Assembly: GCA_024802545.1 (NCBI GenBank)
Contig: CP103416.1
Coordinates: forward strand, 2,418,001 to 2,482,000
From: SAR92 clade bacterium H455
GTDB lineage: Bacteria; Pseudomonadota; Gammaproteobacteria; Pseudomonadales; Porticoccaceae
DNA length: 64,000 bases
Direction of reading: 5' to 3'
A program made the position numbers and the translations under genes. This document shows, piece by piece, positions 1 to 9,234 of this stretch; the stretch's first letter is position 1, and each line of letters opens with the position of its first letter. Below the pieces are notes generated by a model. The model was not told where the DNA came from. It did not search any database and saw only the letters and a program-made list of their open reading frames with translations.

Positions 1-251
1 CAGTATCGAAGTTCGCCGTAGAAGGCATGGTTCAGGTCTGGGCATCGGAGCTAGAGGGTTTAGGTTCGGTACGGATCAATGCGATCAATCCTGGCGCCAC
101 TGGCACCAGTATGCGGATGCAGGCTTTCCCGGCGGAAAACCCCGGCTCGGTGACAAGCCCAGAGCAGATTATGCCAACCTATCTGTATTTGCTCGGCGCC
201 GACAGTGCGGCAGTGAATGGCCAGTCTATCGATGCGCAACCGCACCGATAA
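1..251 (+). CDS. yciK: YciK-type short-chain dehydrogenase, 3' end only
   Basis: This is the C-terminal part of an SDR oxidoreductase cut by the left edge; the reading frame is open from base 3. The first codons give V-S-K-F-A-V-E-G-M, which fits the region just after the catalytic YxxxK lysine of SDRs. The stretch INPGATGTSMR followed by AFPAENP, the IMPTYLYLLG segment and the terminal DAQP are characteristic of the YciK branch. The Tyr and the NAD(P)-binding N-terminus lie outside the window. It converges with rluB, 19 bases away. Substrate unknown. Assignment to YciK is by recognition of the tail only. Confidence 0.8.
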   Translation, partial: VSKFAVEGMVQVWASELEGLGSVRINAINPGATGTSMRMQAFPAENPGSVTSPEQIMPTYLYLLGADSAAVNGQSIDAQPHR

Positions 252-270
252 ATCGCTTTAGAGACGGTCT

Positions 271-1107
271 TTATCTCCAGGTATTACCGCGAGCACGCAA
301 CTTTCTCTCTTTGCGCTCACGCATATCTTTTAATACATGTTTTTCGCTGAATCTCGGCGGGTGCAGGGCAACCGCTTTAAATAGAGACACCACCTGTTTA
401 GGGTCCAGCTCGAGAAAGTCTGAACGGCGCACAATCGATGGCAGTTCAATGGGACCATAACTAATACGCTTGAGGCGGTTAACTTCCACGTCCTGAGATT
501 CCCAAAGACGACGTACTTCGCGGGTACGGCCTTCAGCCAGAATCACTTTAAACCAGCGGTTGCGTCCACCCACATCATCCGAACTGCGAGCATGCTGGGC
601 TTTAACACTCTTAAAGCTGGCAACACCATCTTCGAGCACAACGCCTTCGGTCAAACGCTTGATCATGGCTTCGTCTACTTCACCGTGAATACGCGCCATA
701 TACTCGCGCTGCACTTCATAGGAGGGGTGCATAAGGCGGTTGGCCAGCTCACCGTGGTTGGTAAACAGGAGCAGACCACTGGTGTTGATATCGAGACGGC
801 CAATAGCAATCCAGCGACCGCGAGCTAGACGCGGCAGACGATCAAATACGGTGGGGCGACCATCGGGATCTGAGGTGGTGCAGACCTCCCCTTCCGGTTT
901 GCTGTACATCAGTACTCGCGGGCTGTCGTCAGTAACAATTTTAATCAATCGTCCGTCGACCAATATGCGGTCATCAGGGGCAGCGCGATCACCCAACTTG
1001 GCTGTTGAACCATTGACTGAAACTCGGCCTGCGGAGATCCACTTCTCAAGTTCGCGGCGCGAACCCAATCCTGCAGTAGCCAATACTTTCTGTAATTTTT
1101 CACTCAT
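271..1107 (-). CDS. rluB: 23S rRNA pseudouridine synthase RluB
   Basis: Pseudouridine synthase of the RsuA/RluB/E/F family, expected to modify U2605 of 23S rRNA. An N-terminal S4 RNA-binding domain (about residues 3-60) is followed by the catalytic domain with GRLDINTSGLLLFTN; Asp106 is the predicted nucleophile. The C-terminus is basic (KERKLRARG), as is common for RluB. At 278 aa it is of normal size for the family. The start overlaps the end of scpB by 8 bases, so it is the last gene of an scpA-scpB-rluB operon, a conserved arrangement in many bacteria. Confidence 0.93.
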   Translation of the reverse strand: MSEKLQKVLATAGLGSRRELEKWISAGRVSVNGSTAKLGDRAAPDDRILVDGRLIKIVTDDSPRVLMYSKPEGEVCTTSDPDGRPTVFDRLPRLARGRWIAIGRLDINTSGLLLFTNHGELANRLMHPSYEVQREYMARIHGEVDEAMIKRLTEGVVLEDGVASFKSVKAQHARSSDDVGGRNRWFKVILAEGRTREVRRLWESQDVEVNRLKRISYGPIELPSIVRRSDFLELDPKQVVSLFKAVALHPPRFSEKHVLKDMRERKERKLRARGNTWR

Positions 1108-1903
1108 GGTTTGAACTGCTCACCTGGTCGTCGGAGTCTAGACTTTGGTTATCGTCTAATGAATTATTAAGGGTGTTAATATCAAGATCGTTATCGATGC
1201 TGCCATTACTAGCGCTTTCATTAAAAGCATCGTTGATCACATTCTGGCCATCAACTTCTTGGTCGAGACTAAAGTTTTCGCTGTCGGCAAGGTCCGCACC
1301 CTGCTCTTCATCATTGGCCGCGACTAGCTCAGGCTTGTCGCCTGAGAGCGCCAGTTCCAACTCTGGATCCAGCTCGGCAAAGTCTTTAATTTCACTGAGG
1401 GCCGGCAGCTGCTCGAGACTTTTAATATTAAAGTAATCGAGAAAATTCTTTGTCGTCGCATAGAGCGCAGGTTTACCCGGCACATCACGGAAACCCACAA
1501 CTCGAACCCAGTCTCGCTCCTGCAGTGTTCTGATGGTGTCGGAGCTCACCGCAACACCTCTAACCTGTTCGATGTCACCGCGAGTCAGGGGCTGGCGATA
1601 GGCAATCAAAGCCATGGTCTCGAGCATTGCCCTGGAGTAGCGCTTAGGCTTCTCCGACCACAGACGATTGACCCATTCGGCGAGATCTTGACGCACTTGA
1701 AAACGGTAACCACTGGCGGTCTGCTTTAACTCAAAACCGCGGCCGCGACAGTCGGCTTCCACTTCTTCCAGTGCCGCTTTAATCTGGTCTCGAGGTGGAC
1801 GCTCGTCATCTTCGAAGAGACTTTCGATGCGCGCTATATCCATTGGCTTGCCCGCTGCTAGCAACGCGCCTTCAACAATTTTTTTAATCAGTTCAGCATT
1901 CAT
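1100..1903 (-). CDS. scpB: Segregation and condensation protein B
   Basis: Winged-helix kleisin-interacting subunit of the Smc-ScpAB condensin, which organises and segregates the chromosome. Residues 1-190 carry the recognisable ScpB core (IVEGALLAAGKPMD, then YSRAMLETMALIAYRQPLTRGDIEQVRGV). The last 60-70 residues form an acidic tail very rich in Asn, Ser and Asp, probably disordered and not part of the conserved fold. The start overlaps the scpA stop by 4 bases (ATGA type), indicating translational coupling. Its partner smc is at 25172-28669. Confidence 0.93.
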   Translation of the reverse strand: MNAELIKKIVEGALLAAGKPMDIARIESLFEDDERPPRDQIKAALEEVEADCRGRGFELKQTASGYRFQVRQDLAEWVNRLWSEKPKRYSRAMLETMALIAYRQPLTRGDIEQVRGVAVSSDTIRTLQERDWVRVVGFRDVPGKPALYATTKNFLDYFNIKSLEQLPALSEIKDFAELDPELELALSGDKPELVAANDEEQGADLADSENFSLDQEVDGQNVINDAFNESASNGSIDNDLDINTLNNSLDDNQSLDSDDQVSSSNHE

Positions 1904-2853
1904 GAGGTTCTAGCTTTAACGTGTATGGGCCCAAAGGTTTCGCTCTGGACGATTTCAACCAAGGACTCTTTGATCAGTTCCATAATGGCAAGGAAGGTCA
2001 CCACTACGCCAAGTTTGCCCTCGGAGCTTTTAAACAGGCTTACGAAGGGCACAAATTGCTCACCGCGCAGCGCTTCCAGCACATGGGTCATACGCTCTCT
2101 GGTGGAGAGTTTTTCCATCTGCACCTGGTGATTTTCAAACATGTCCGCACGGCGCAGTACTTCAGCTAATGCAGTTAACAGTTCACGCATATCCACGTCT
2201 GGGTGCTTAACTTCCTGGTTGCGCTCTGGAGCATGGGCCGAGGCCTGATGAATATCGCGCCCCAAACGAGGCATCTCATCTATATCGTCGGCGGCTTTCT
2301 TAAAGCGTTCGTATTCCTGCAGTCGACGAATCAGCTCAGCGCGAGGATCTTCTTCACTGTCTTCATCCATCACCTGACGGGGTAGCAACATGCGCGATTT
2401 GATCTCCGCGAGCATTGCCGCCATGACCAAATATTCTGCCGCCAACTCCAACTGAATGGATTCCATCAGGCCTATATAACCCATGTATTGACGGGTAATT
2501 TCAGCGACATTGATCTCGAGAATATCAAGATTCTGGCGACGAATTAAATAGAGCAGCAGATCCAGCGGCCCTTCAAAGGCTTCGAGAAAGACTTCCAGAG
2601 CATCCGGCGGGATATACAGGTCCTTGGGCATGATGTTCAGTTCTTTACCCTGAACCACAGCGAAAGGCATTTCTGACTGAGACGGATTTAGCGGCTGGCC
2701 CTCTACGGAAGAATCCGAATCCACAGCCGGAAGGTCAACAACTCCCACTTCACTCGACATAGCATCACCCACCAAATCAACAGCACTGTTGCTATGGTCT
2801 TCTGGGGGCTGTTGCTGCAGAGAAGTGGCTTCTGTGGTCACAATGGAACTCAA
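1900..2853 (-). CDS. scpA: Segregation and condensation protein A (kleisin)
   Basis: Kleisin subunit bridging the Smc heads. The conserved region starts near residue 85 with FEGPLDLLLYLIRRQNLDI and continues through the EYLVMAAMLAEIKSRMLLPR helix; the C-terminal winged helix includes VVTFLAIMELIKE. The N-terminal 80 or so residues are a low-complexity Ser/Asp/Glu-rich extension. A methionine just before the core (MPKDLYIPP, about residue 75) is an alternative start, but no better ribosome site decides it. First gene of the scpA-scpB-rluB operon. Confidence 0.9.
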   Translation of the reverse strand: MSSIVTTEATSLQQQPPEDHSNSAVDLVGDAMSSEVGVVDLPAVDSDSSVEGQPLNPSQSEMPFAVVQGKELNIMPKDLYIPPDALEVFLEAFEGPLDLLLYLIRRQNLDILEINVAEITRQYMGYIGLMESIQLELAAEYLVMAAMLAEIKSRMLLPRQVMDEDSEEDPRAELIRRLQEYERFKKAADDIDEMPRLGRDIHQASAHAPERNQEVKHPDVDMRELLTALAEVLRRADMFENHQVQMEKLSTRERMTHVLEALRGEQFVPFVSLFKSSEGKLGVVVTFLAIMELIKESLVEIVQSETFGPIHVKARTS

Positions 2854-2870
2854 TTATTCATTTGCCGGCA

Positions 2871-2876
2871 ATTATA
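2871..2876 (-). promoter_or_regulatory. Candidate -10 element of the scpA operon
   Basis: On the minus strand the perfect hexamer TATAAT lies about 20 bases upstream of the annotated scpA start, in the gap between scpA and the YciO-like gene. No convincing -35 hexamer is seen at 17 bases. If real, the transcript leader would be short, which would fit use of the annotated first methionine. Confidence 0.3.
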
Positions 2877-2911
2877 ACCGCAATGACCTCTGTGGCCATC
2901 ATGATTATCCA

Positions 2912-3526
2912 TTAAGCGGAGAAATCGCCCATACCCTGCCGTGTGATTTCTGGCACCGGGCCAGTCATATCGACAACAGTGGTGGGTTCAAGGCCACAGT
3001 GACCGCCGTCAATCAGCACATCCACATGGGCTTCAAGGGCAGCGCGGATATCGTAGGGGTCAGAGAGTGGGTATTCGTCCCCGGGCATAATCAGGGTGAC
3101 ACTCATCATCGGCTCGCCCAACTCGGCCAAAAGAGCCTGAGCGATGGGACTGTCCGGCACGCGCAAACCAATGGTTTTACGCTTTGGGTGCATCAGCCGA
3201 CGCGGCACTTCAGAGGTGGCGGGTAGAATAAAGGTAAAAGGCCCTGGCGTCTGGGCTTTGAGACTGCGAAATGCGCTGTTATCGACACGGGCATAGCTAG
3301 CCAGTTCAGAGAGGTCTCGGCACATCAGGGTGAAATTATGATTTTTATCCAACTGCCTGATGGTCCGAATACGATCCATGGCCTGTTTGTCGCCAATATG
3401 GCAACCAATGGCATAGACGGAGTCTGTGGGATAGACGATAACACCGCCTTTGCGGACAATCTCGGCCGCTTTAGCAATCAGTCGCTGCTGGGGATTTTCC
3501 GGGTGAATACTGAGATAGTCGCTCAT
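2912..3526 (-). CDS. yciO: YciO/YrdC-family (Sua5-like) protein
   Basis: Member of the Sua5/YciO/YrdC fold family. The KGGVIVYPTDSVYAIGC segment near residues 27-43 and the R-T-I-R-Q-L-D-K-N box correspond to the nucleotide and threonylcarbamoyl-AMP binding cleft. The branch is more like YciO than TsaC: it ends in PVPEITRQGMGD and lacks the long Sua5 C-terminal domain. YciO proteins show weak or different activity from TsaC, so a tRNA t6A role should not be assumed although tsaD is at 44171-45211. Length 204 aa matches YciO. Confidence 0.82.
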   Translation of the reverse strand: MSDYLSIHPENPQQRLIAKAAEIVRKGGVIVYPTDSVYAIGCHIGDKQAMDRIRTIRQLDKNHNFTLMCRDLSELASYARVDNSAFRSLKAQTPGPFTFILPATSEVPRRLMHPKRKTIGLRVPDSPIAQALLAELGEPMMSVTLIMPGDEYPLSDPYDIRAALEAHVDVLIDGGHCGLEPTTVVDMTGPVPEITRQGMGDFSA

Positions 3527-3587
3527 GAATATTTCTGGCTCTGAATAAGGCTCGCATTATCACATAGCGGAGGCCTGAGGGGTGAAT

Positions 3588-6500
3588 TTAGATCACCTTC
3601 TCGGACTTCAAAAACTGCTCGGTAAACAGCTGCGACGGCAAGGGTTTGCTGACTAAATAGCCTTGAAAAGTATCGCAGCCAAGCTGTTGCAAAATATAAC
3701 GTTGGGCCTCGGTTTCCACCCCCTCGGCAACTGTAGTCATACCGAGATTTTTCGCCAAGGCAATAATACCGGCAACGATGGCGCTGTCACTGGGGTCTGA
3801 CTCAATATCCGAGATAAACGAGCGGTCGATTTTCAATACGTCAACCGGCAACTTCTTAAGATAATTTAGCGATGAATATCCGCTGCCAAAGTCGTCCATG
3901 GCAACAGTGATACCCATTTGTTTAATTTTATTGAGCTCTTTAATCATAAGCTCCGGGTGATCCATCAACGTGCTCTCGGTAATTTCCAACTCGAGAACAT
4001 TTGGCGGCAAGTTGCTGCGTTTGATCAGATTTTGTAACTTGGTATGCAAGTCCTCCTGCATCAGATCCTTAACCGACAGATTTACCGCAAGAGTGAGCCT
4101 GTAACCCTCATCAAGCCAGCGCTTAATCTGTACCGCAGAATTTTCCAGCACCCAATCGGTGAGCTGGTTAATCAGCCCACTCTCCTCGGCCAGGGGAATA
4201 AATACATCAGGTGGCACCAACCCTTTAAGCGGATGTTCCCAGCGTACTAGCGCTTCGGCACCCACAAGGTCGCCGGTCTTGAAGTCAATCTGCGGCTGAT
4301 AGTGCAGGATCAACTGATCGCTATCTATAGCCTTGCGCAACTCCTGCTCTAACTTGAGCCGCTTAGCGATTTCAGCCTCCATACCGCGCTCATAAAAACA
4401 GAAGTCATTACGCTTTTCCTTGGCCCGGAACATTGCCGAATCGGCGTGCTTGATCAGAGCGCTAACATCCTCGCCGTCATCGGGAAAAATAGAGATGCCA
4501 ATACTGGTGGTGACAAACATCTTTTGTTGCATAAAGACGAAGGGCCGCGCCACCGAGCGACAGATCTTCTCAGCGACGCTGGACGCGCCATCAAGGCTGG
4601 CAATATTCTCCAGCACAACAGTGAATTCGTCGCCTCCAAGGCGGGCAACAAAATCATTTTCACGGACACAGTGACGAATGCGATCCGCGACCGCCTTAAG
4701 CAACAAATCACCCGCATCGTGCCCCATGGTGTCATTGATCATTTTGAAGCGATCCAGATCGAGGAATAAAATTGCAAAGCGCTGATTCTCGGTGGCCGCT
4801 CGATTAACCGTGACAGCTAACTGCTGTTTTAAATAAGTACGATTGGGCAAACCGGTTAGTGGATCGTGATAGGCAAGCTTCTTAACATCTTGCTCTGCTT
4901 TGTTGGCCTTAATCAGTCGCGCCACGCGCTGTTTGATCACCGAGAAGTTGATCGGTTTGGAGATGTAGTCTGTGGCACCGGAGGAAAAGGCCCGAATGAT
5001 CGACTGTTCATCATTCAGCGCGGTGATCATTAGCACCGGAATATCACTGCCATGGGGAAGTTCACGAATCATCTGGCAGGCATCAAAACCGTCTAGTTCA
5101 GGCATAACCGCGTCCATCAACACTAGGTCCGGCATATGGCGTTTGCAGATATTTAGGGCCTGCATGCCGTTGCTGGCCTCTTCAACCTCATAGTTTTCCC
5201 GAGTAAAGGCATCGACCAATGCCATACGCACAGTACGGTCATCGTCGACTACTAAAATATTGCTCGAGTTTGCGGTTTTCAAGGGGATTTTTGCGCTCTC
5301 ATCATCCAGAGAAATCTCCTGTTTAAGATCATTCTGCAACACATCAAAGGCTACAGAAATCCTTTTCAGTAATTGCTCCCCATCACTGAGATCTTCCTGA
5401 GTCGCGCCCTCTTCCAACCGCTTGCTCGCGGCGACTAGCTCAATGGCGCCAAAATTCGCCGCACTGCCTTTGATGGTATGGGCCATATCACGCACCTGGC
5501 GCGCATTGTTGTCCTTAAGGGCTACTTCTAGCTTGGCAATATAGATCGGTGTGTCTTCTACAAAGGCGTTGATCATCGACGACACCACCTCACCCACAGC
5601 CTCACGCAATGAGGCAATCACCTTGACGTCATAACTTAGGCCGGAGTATTTGGCGGCGGGCTGTTTCACCTTGGCCGCAGAGTCCTCAGTGGGTTCCTCG
5701 CCTGGCATTTCGTTTTGTTCTTGATCCTGAACTGACTCATCGGCATACCAAACCACCAGTTTTTCACGCAGTCCGGCTAAGCTTAGAGGCTTAGGCAAAA
5801 AATCACTCATACCGGCTTCGCGACAAATCAGCTCTTCATTTTTCGAGTTATTCGCAGTCATGGCGATAATTGGCAGCGTGCCAGCTTTACTACCTTCGTA
5901 GATTCTTATCTGCTTGGTGGCGTCATAGCCATTCATGACGGGCATATTGCAGTCCATAAAGACCAGGTCATAATCTTCGCGAACGACTTTCTCTAGGGCC
6001 TCTTTACCGTTGTTGGCCAGTGTCGCCTCGCAGCCGAGGCGCTCTAGCATAGCAACTGCAACCTGCTGATTAGCACGGCTGTCATCGACCACTAAAATTT
6101 TGCATAAGCGAGGAATCACCGCCTGTTCAGGCAATAGGTCGTCATCGATACCAGCGCCACTGCCATTACCACTACCAGCAACAAAGTATTTGGTTAATAT
6201 GTTCACCAGTGAATTGGAGCGCAATGGTTTATTCAGCCGAGGCAGGGCCAGTTCGCTGGTCTCAACATCTTTATACCAGGGGTTGCTGATCATCACTGCA
6301 GGCCCTTGGCCAAAGTTTGGCTCTAACTTGATAAACCTGAGCAGCTCATTAATTTTAATATCGCTTAGGTCCTGATCAATAAAAAGAATATCGAAACAAT
6401 CCCCTGCCTGACGCTGACGCTGACGCATAATATCCAAGGCTTGCAAACCCGATTCAGCAAATTCGGCTTTGACATCTAGGACTCTAAATTGCTGTGCGGC

Positions 6501-8183
6501 AAAACCACGAAGAATTTCACTGGCGCTGACAAACAGAGCACTAATATTTTCCAGGCCACTCACGGCTTTGCCATCCTCAGCCTCCACTTCAGATGACTGC
6601 GCCACCAGTAGTGGCAGAGTAAAGCCAAACTGACTGCCCTCACCCAGCGTACTGGCGACAAAAATATCACCGCCCATTAATTCAACAATCTGGCTGCTGA
6701 TCGCCAGACCTAAGCCAGTGCCTTGATAACCTTTGGTGTTTGAAGAGTCCACCTGAGTGAAAGCCTCAAAAATTCGCGCCTGATCCTCCGGTGCTATACC
6801 TATGCCTGTATCCTTAACGATAAATCTCACACGCACTGTTGAGCCCGCACCCTTGCGGTCCTGAGGCACCTGACCCGACGCGCCGGAAGCCATCTTCTCA
6901 TCATCATGAAGACTAATATGAATTGAGACCTCGCCGCGCTCGGTAAATTTAAGGGCATTGCCCGCTAGATTAATCAGTACCTGGCGAATTCTATCGCTAT
7001 CGCTATGCAGCGCTAAGGGAACATCATCATCGATTATATAGCCGATATTAAGATGCTTTTTAAGGGCCGTGCTGGAGAGTAAACCCACTACTTCATCAAG
7101 ACTTTCATGGAGCATGTAATCGCGATTAGTAATGCTTATTTTACCGGCATCGGCCTCAGAAAAATTGAGAATATCATCGATCAGTGCCAGCAGATTGTCC
7201 CCAGAGGATTTCGCTGTCTGCACATATTCCTGCTGCTTAAGGCTCAGCCCCATCGTGGTCAACAGATCTAACATACCCAGCACTGCATTCATCGGCGTGC
7301 GCAATTCATGGGTTACATTGGCGGCAAATTCCACTTTCATATCGGCAGATGTCATAGCCATTTTCATCGCCCGCTTCAGTTCTCGACGACGGTTTTCAAG
7401 CACCTGCATCATCCGATTAAAGGATTTTTGCATATCGGTAATATCCACCGGCCCCTGTATCTCAGCGCGAATTTTCTCTTCACCCTGCTGGGCTCGCTTC
7501 ATCACTGTGGATAAACGTTCAATTGGGGTGGTCAGACGGCGGGAGAAATAGAGCAAGGCAAAGAGCAAAATAATCGCGCCAACAAATGACCCTATTAAGT
7601 TATTTTGCAATATACTTTTTTGCATCTTATGGAGAGTGTCTTTGCCCACTACCACAGTGATGTATCCCAACAGAACATGGTCACTGCTTGCTGTATCCAT
7701 CACTTGGTGGTCATCGGCACTGCTGGTATAGACCGGGGAAGCGAATTTCCAAAAATCGATATTTTCCGATATCAAACTGAGTTCGGTAGCTTTTTCACTC
7801 GCCGCCTCAGGAGTCTGCAGGGTATCCTGATCAACAAAATCACTGCTATCGGCGACAAACATCGAACCCGTGGAAAACAACACATCCGACTTATCCGTTT
7901 CAATCAATATTCCCTTTACACCGGGAAAGTTCATCGCATCCTCGCCAATATCGCTAGCGGCCTCAGGACTCTGGTATAGCAGTGCAATTTCACTGCGCCG
8001 CGCCAGAGATTCAGTTACCTGTTTGCCCTGGAGCACCTCGTGTTCTTCGATAATCGAACTTGAAATTTTGCTTACGGTAACCGATGTGACGAAAGCCAAC
8101 ACTAGAATGCCGAAAATAAAGACTAGGGATATCTGGGTTTTAAAGCGCAACTTATCAAACCAATTAGGTTTTAGTCTAGGCAT
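3588..8183 (-). CDS. Hybrid sensor histidine kinase with REC, HPt, GGDEF and EAL domains
   Basis: A 1531-residue inner-membrane signalling protein. Order: TM1 about 16-38; a periplasmic region 39-190; TM2 about 196-214; HAMP 215-265; HisKA with VTHELRTPMN (phosphoacceptor His292); HATPase about 390-525 (DTGIGIA, GTGLGLAIS); a divergent receiver-like region 547-665 (possible acceptor Asp603/605); REC 694-810 (Asp744); HPt with AHTIKGSA (His902); REC 975-1095 (Asp1024); GGDEF 1183-1187 intact, preceded by an RxxD inhibitory site (Arg1174-Asp1177); EAL 1310-1312 followed by the NLS, DDFGSGYSSL and EGVE motifs of active phosphodiesterases. It therefore combines a BarA-like phosphorelay with a bifunctional c-di-GMP module. 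Only 6 bases separate it from the upstream binding protein, so the two are cotranscribed, and that protein may deliver the signal to the periplasmic region (inference). Confidence 0.95.
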   Translation of the reverse strand: MPRLKPNWFDKLRFKTQISLVFIFGILVLAFVTSVTVSKISSSIIEEHEVLQGKQVTESLARRSEIALLYQSPEAASDIGEDAMNFPGVKGILIETDKSDVLFSTGSMFVADSSDFVDQDTLQTPEAASEKATELSLISENIDFWKFASPVYTSSADDHQVMDTASSDHVLLGYITVVVGKDTLHKMQKSILQNNLIGSFVGAIILLFALLYFSRRLTTPIERLSTVMKRAQQGEEKIRAEIQGPVDITDMQKSFNRMMQVLENRRRELKRAMKMAMTSADMKVEFAANVTHELRTPMNAVLGMLDLLTTMGLSLKQQEYVQTAKSSGDNLLALIDDILNFSEADAGKISITNRDYMLHESLDEVVGLLSSTALKKHLNIGYIIDDDVPLALHSDSDRIRQVLINLAGNALKFTERGEVSIHISLHDDEKMASGASGQVPQDRKGAGSTVRVRFIVKDTGIGIAPEDQARIFEAFTQVDSSNTKGYQGTGLGLAISSQIVELMGGDIFVASTLGEGSQFGFTLPLLVAQSSEVEAEDGKAVSGLENISALFVSASEILRGFAAQQFRVLDVKAEFAESGLQALDIMRQRQRQAGDCFDILFIDQDLSDIKINELLRFIKLEPNFGQGPAVMISNPWYKDVETSELALPRLNKPLRSNSLVNILTKYFVAGSGNGSGAGIDDDLLPEQAVIPRLCKILVVDDSRANQQVAVAMLERLGCEATLANNGKEALEKVVREDYDLVFMDCNMPVMNGYDATKQIRIYEGSKAGTLPIIAMTANNSKNEELICREAGMSDFLPKPLSLAGLREKLVVWYADESVQDQEQNEMPGEEPTEDSAAKVKQPAAKYSGLSYDVKVIASLREAVGEVVSSMINAFVEDTPIYIAKLEVALKDNNARQVRDMAHTIKGSAANFGAIELVAASKRLEEGATQEDLSDGEQLLKRISVAFDVLQNDLKQEISLDDESAKIPLKTANSSNILVVDDDRTVRMALVDAFTRENYEVEEASNGMQALNICKRHMPDLVLMDAVMPELDGFDACQMIRELPHGSDIPVLMITALNDEQSIIRAFSSGATDYISKPINFSVIKQRVARLIKANKAEQDVKKLAYHDPLTGLPNRTYLKQQLAVTVNRAATENQRFAILFLDLDRFKMINDTMGHDAGDLLLKAVADRIRHCVRENDFVARLGGDEFTVVLENIASLDGASSVAEKICRSVARPFVFMQQKMFVTTSIGISIFPDDGEDVSALIKHADSAMFRAKEKRNDFCFYERGMEAEIAKRLKLEQELRKAIDSDQLILHYQPQIDFKTGDLVGAEALVRWEHPLKGLVPPDVFIPLAEESGLINQLTDWVLENSAVQIKRWLDEGYRLTLAVNLSVKDLMQEDLHTKLQNLIKRSNLPPNVLELEITESTLMDHPELMIKELNKIKQMGITVAMDDFGSGYSSLNYLKKLPVDVLKIDRSFISDIESDPSDSAIVAGIIALAKNLGMTTVAEGVETEAQRYILQQLGCDTFQGYLVSKPLPSQLFTEQFLKSEKVI

Positions 8184-8189
8184 AAGTGA

Positions 8190-9128
8190 TCACCGCGCTG
8201 GGAGGACTAGATCGATGTGCTCACGCATATCATCGGTCAAATTAATCCCTAGATGGTTGCTGGTGCGCTCATTGAGGGTAACGAATACATCGCTCAATGG
8301 CTGCATTTTCCGAGCTATCTCTGCGCATTCAGTAAATGGCTGATCGTCGGCAATGATCTGCGCCAGATGTCCAAGACTTAAACCCATCTTGTAGTTATTG
8401 GGATAGACAGAAAACAGCGCGCCACGCTTTACATGTACCGGGTTCGATGAGAACACCACAAAGCGCTTTTCCCAAGACTCCTGCAACAATATAGATAACA
8501 TCGCATTGTTAACAAATGAGCCGCTCGGCAGAATCCATAAAGCGTCGTCCTCACCTAAGGTTTGCATCAGATTGCGATAGACTGTTGCTGCAGTCCTGAT
8601 ATCTTCGGCCTCATGAATAACCAAGCTGAGGCCTTGAAGTCCCTCAGACTCTTGTAACGGGGAGCTTCCCACCTCCAGATTAAAATCACCGACAGTGGTT
8701 CCCGGCTTAGCAATCACATGAACCTTTTTAACGCTGGGAACTAAAAACCGCAACTTACTGGATATGGCTTCAAAACTAGGGGTCAGGCTGATCCCATAAA
8801 CCCTGTTAAATTCACCATTAACCGCACCGACTATTACTTTGTGTTGTAGGTTCTGCTTGGAGACCTGCCGGGCCAAGCGATTGCCCAGCACCAATACTGG
8901 AGACTGCCTGTCGAGAACATGGACAAAGTCCACGGGAGACTGATTTTCTGCTAATGCGACGCGCTGCACCTGCTGCCCATAACCGTCCTCAGCACCTCGA
9001 ACAATTTCTTCAAAGACACGGGCAAATGGCTCTCGCACCTGTGGGTAGACGATCACCAGCTCAACCGCGGCAGCGGTAACGCTGCGGCAGAAGATCAGTG
9101 CTACAAGGGCAATAAACAGCGCCCGCAT
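8190..9128 (-). CDS. Periplasmic ABC-type substrate-binding protein (PF04392-like)
   Basis: A 312-residue exported protein: N-terminal signal ALFIALVALIFCRSVTAAA, then a two-lobe binding-protein body. The first lobe contains PVLVLGNRLARQV and a VIVGAVNGEFNRVYGISLTPSFEA stretch, and the second KVHVIAKPG and ALWILPSGSFVNNAMLSILL, matching the ABC_sub_bind (PF04392) type found beside sensors and TonB receptors. No permease or ATPase gene is nearby, so a sensory rather than transport role is likely (inference). Upstream, AGGAGG lies about 25 bases from the ATG with a small CTATAA/TTATAG hairpin between them that would bring it to normal distance. Confidence 0.75.
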   Translation of the reverse strand: MRALFIALVALIFCRSVTAAAVELVIVYPQVREPFARVFEEIVRGAEDGYGQQVQRVALAENQSPVDFVHVLDRQSPVLVLGNRLARQVSKQNLQHKVIVGAVNGEFNRVYGISLTPSFEAISSKLRFLVPSVKKVHVIAKPGTTVGDFNLEVGSSPLQESEGLQGLSLVIHEAEDIRTAATVYRNLMQTLGEDDALWILPSGSFVNNAMLSILLQESWEKRFVVFSSNPVHVKRGALFSVYPNNYKMGLSLGHLAQIIADDQPFTECAEIARKMQPLSDVFVTLNERTSNHLGINLTDDMREHIDLVLPAR

Positions 9129-9169
9129 GCTCCCTATAATTTTTATAGCACTACCTCCTGTACTGCTGT

Positions 9170-9208
9170 AAAAAGAGCTAGCAAATTGCCTTAACGGCTT
9201 GCTAGCTC
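9170..9208 (-). terminator. Rho-independent terminator after the TonB receptor gene
   Basis: A perfect 10-bp stem (GAGCTAGCAA at 9175-9184 with TTGCTAGCTC at 9199-9208) encloses a 14-base loop that can itself pair (GCC/GGC). On the minus strand it is followed by five T residues (9170-9174). It separates the enzyme/receptor operon from the binding-protein/sensor pair, so readthrough would be partial at most. Confidence 0.85.
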
Positions 9209-9234
9209 ATCTATGTCTACATATTAATACTAGT

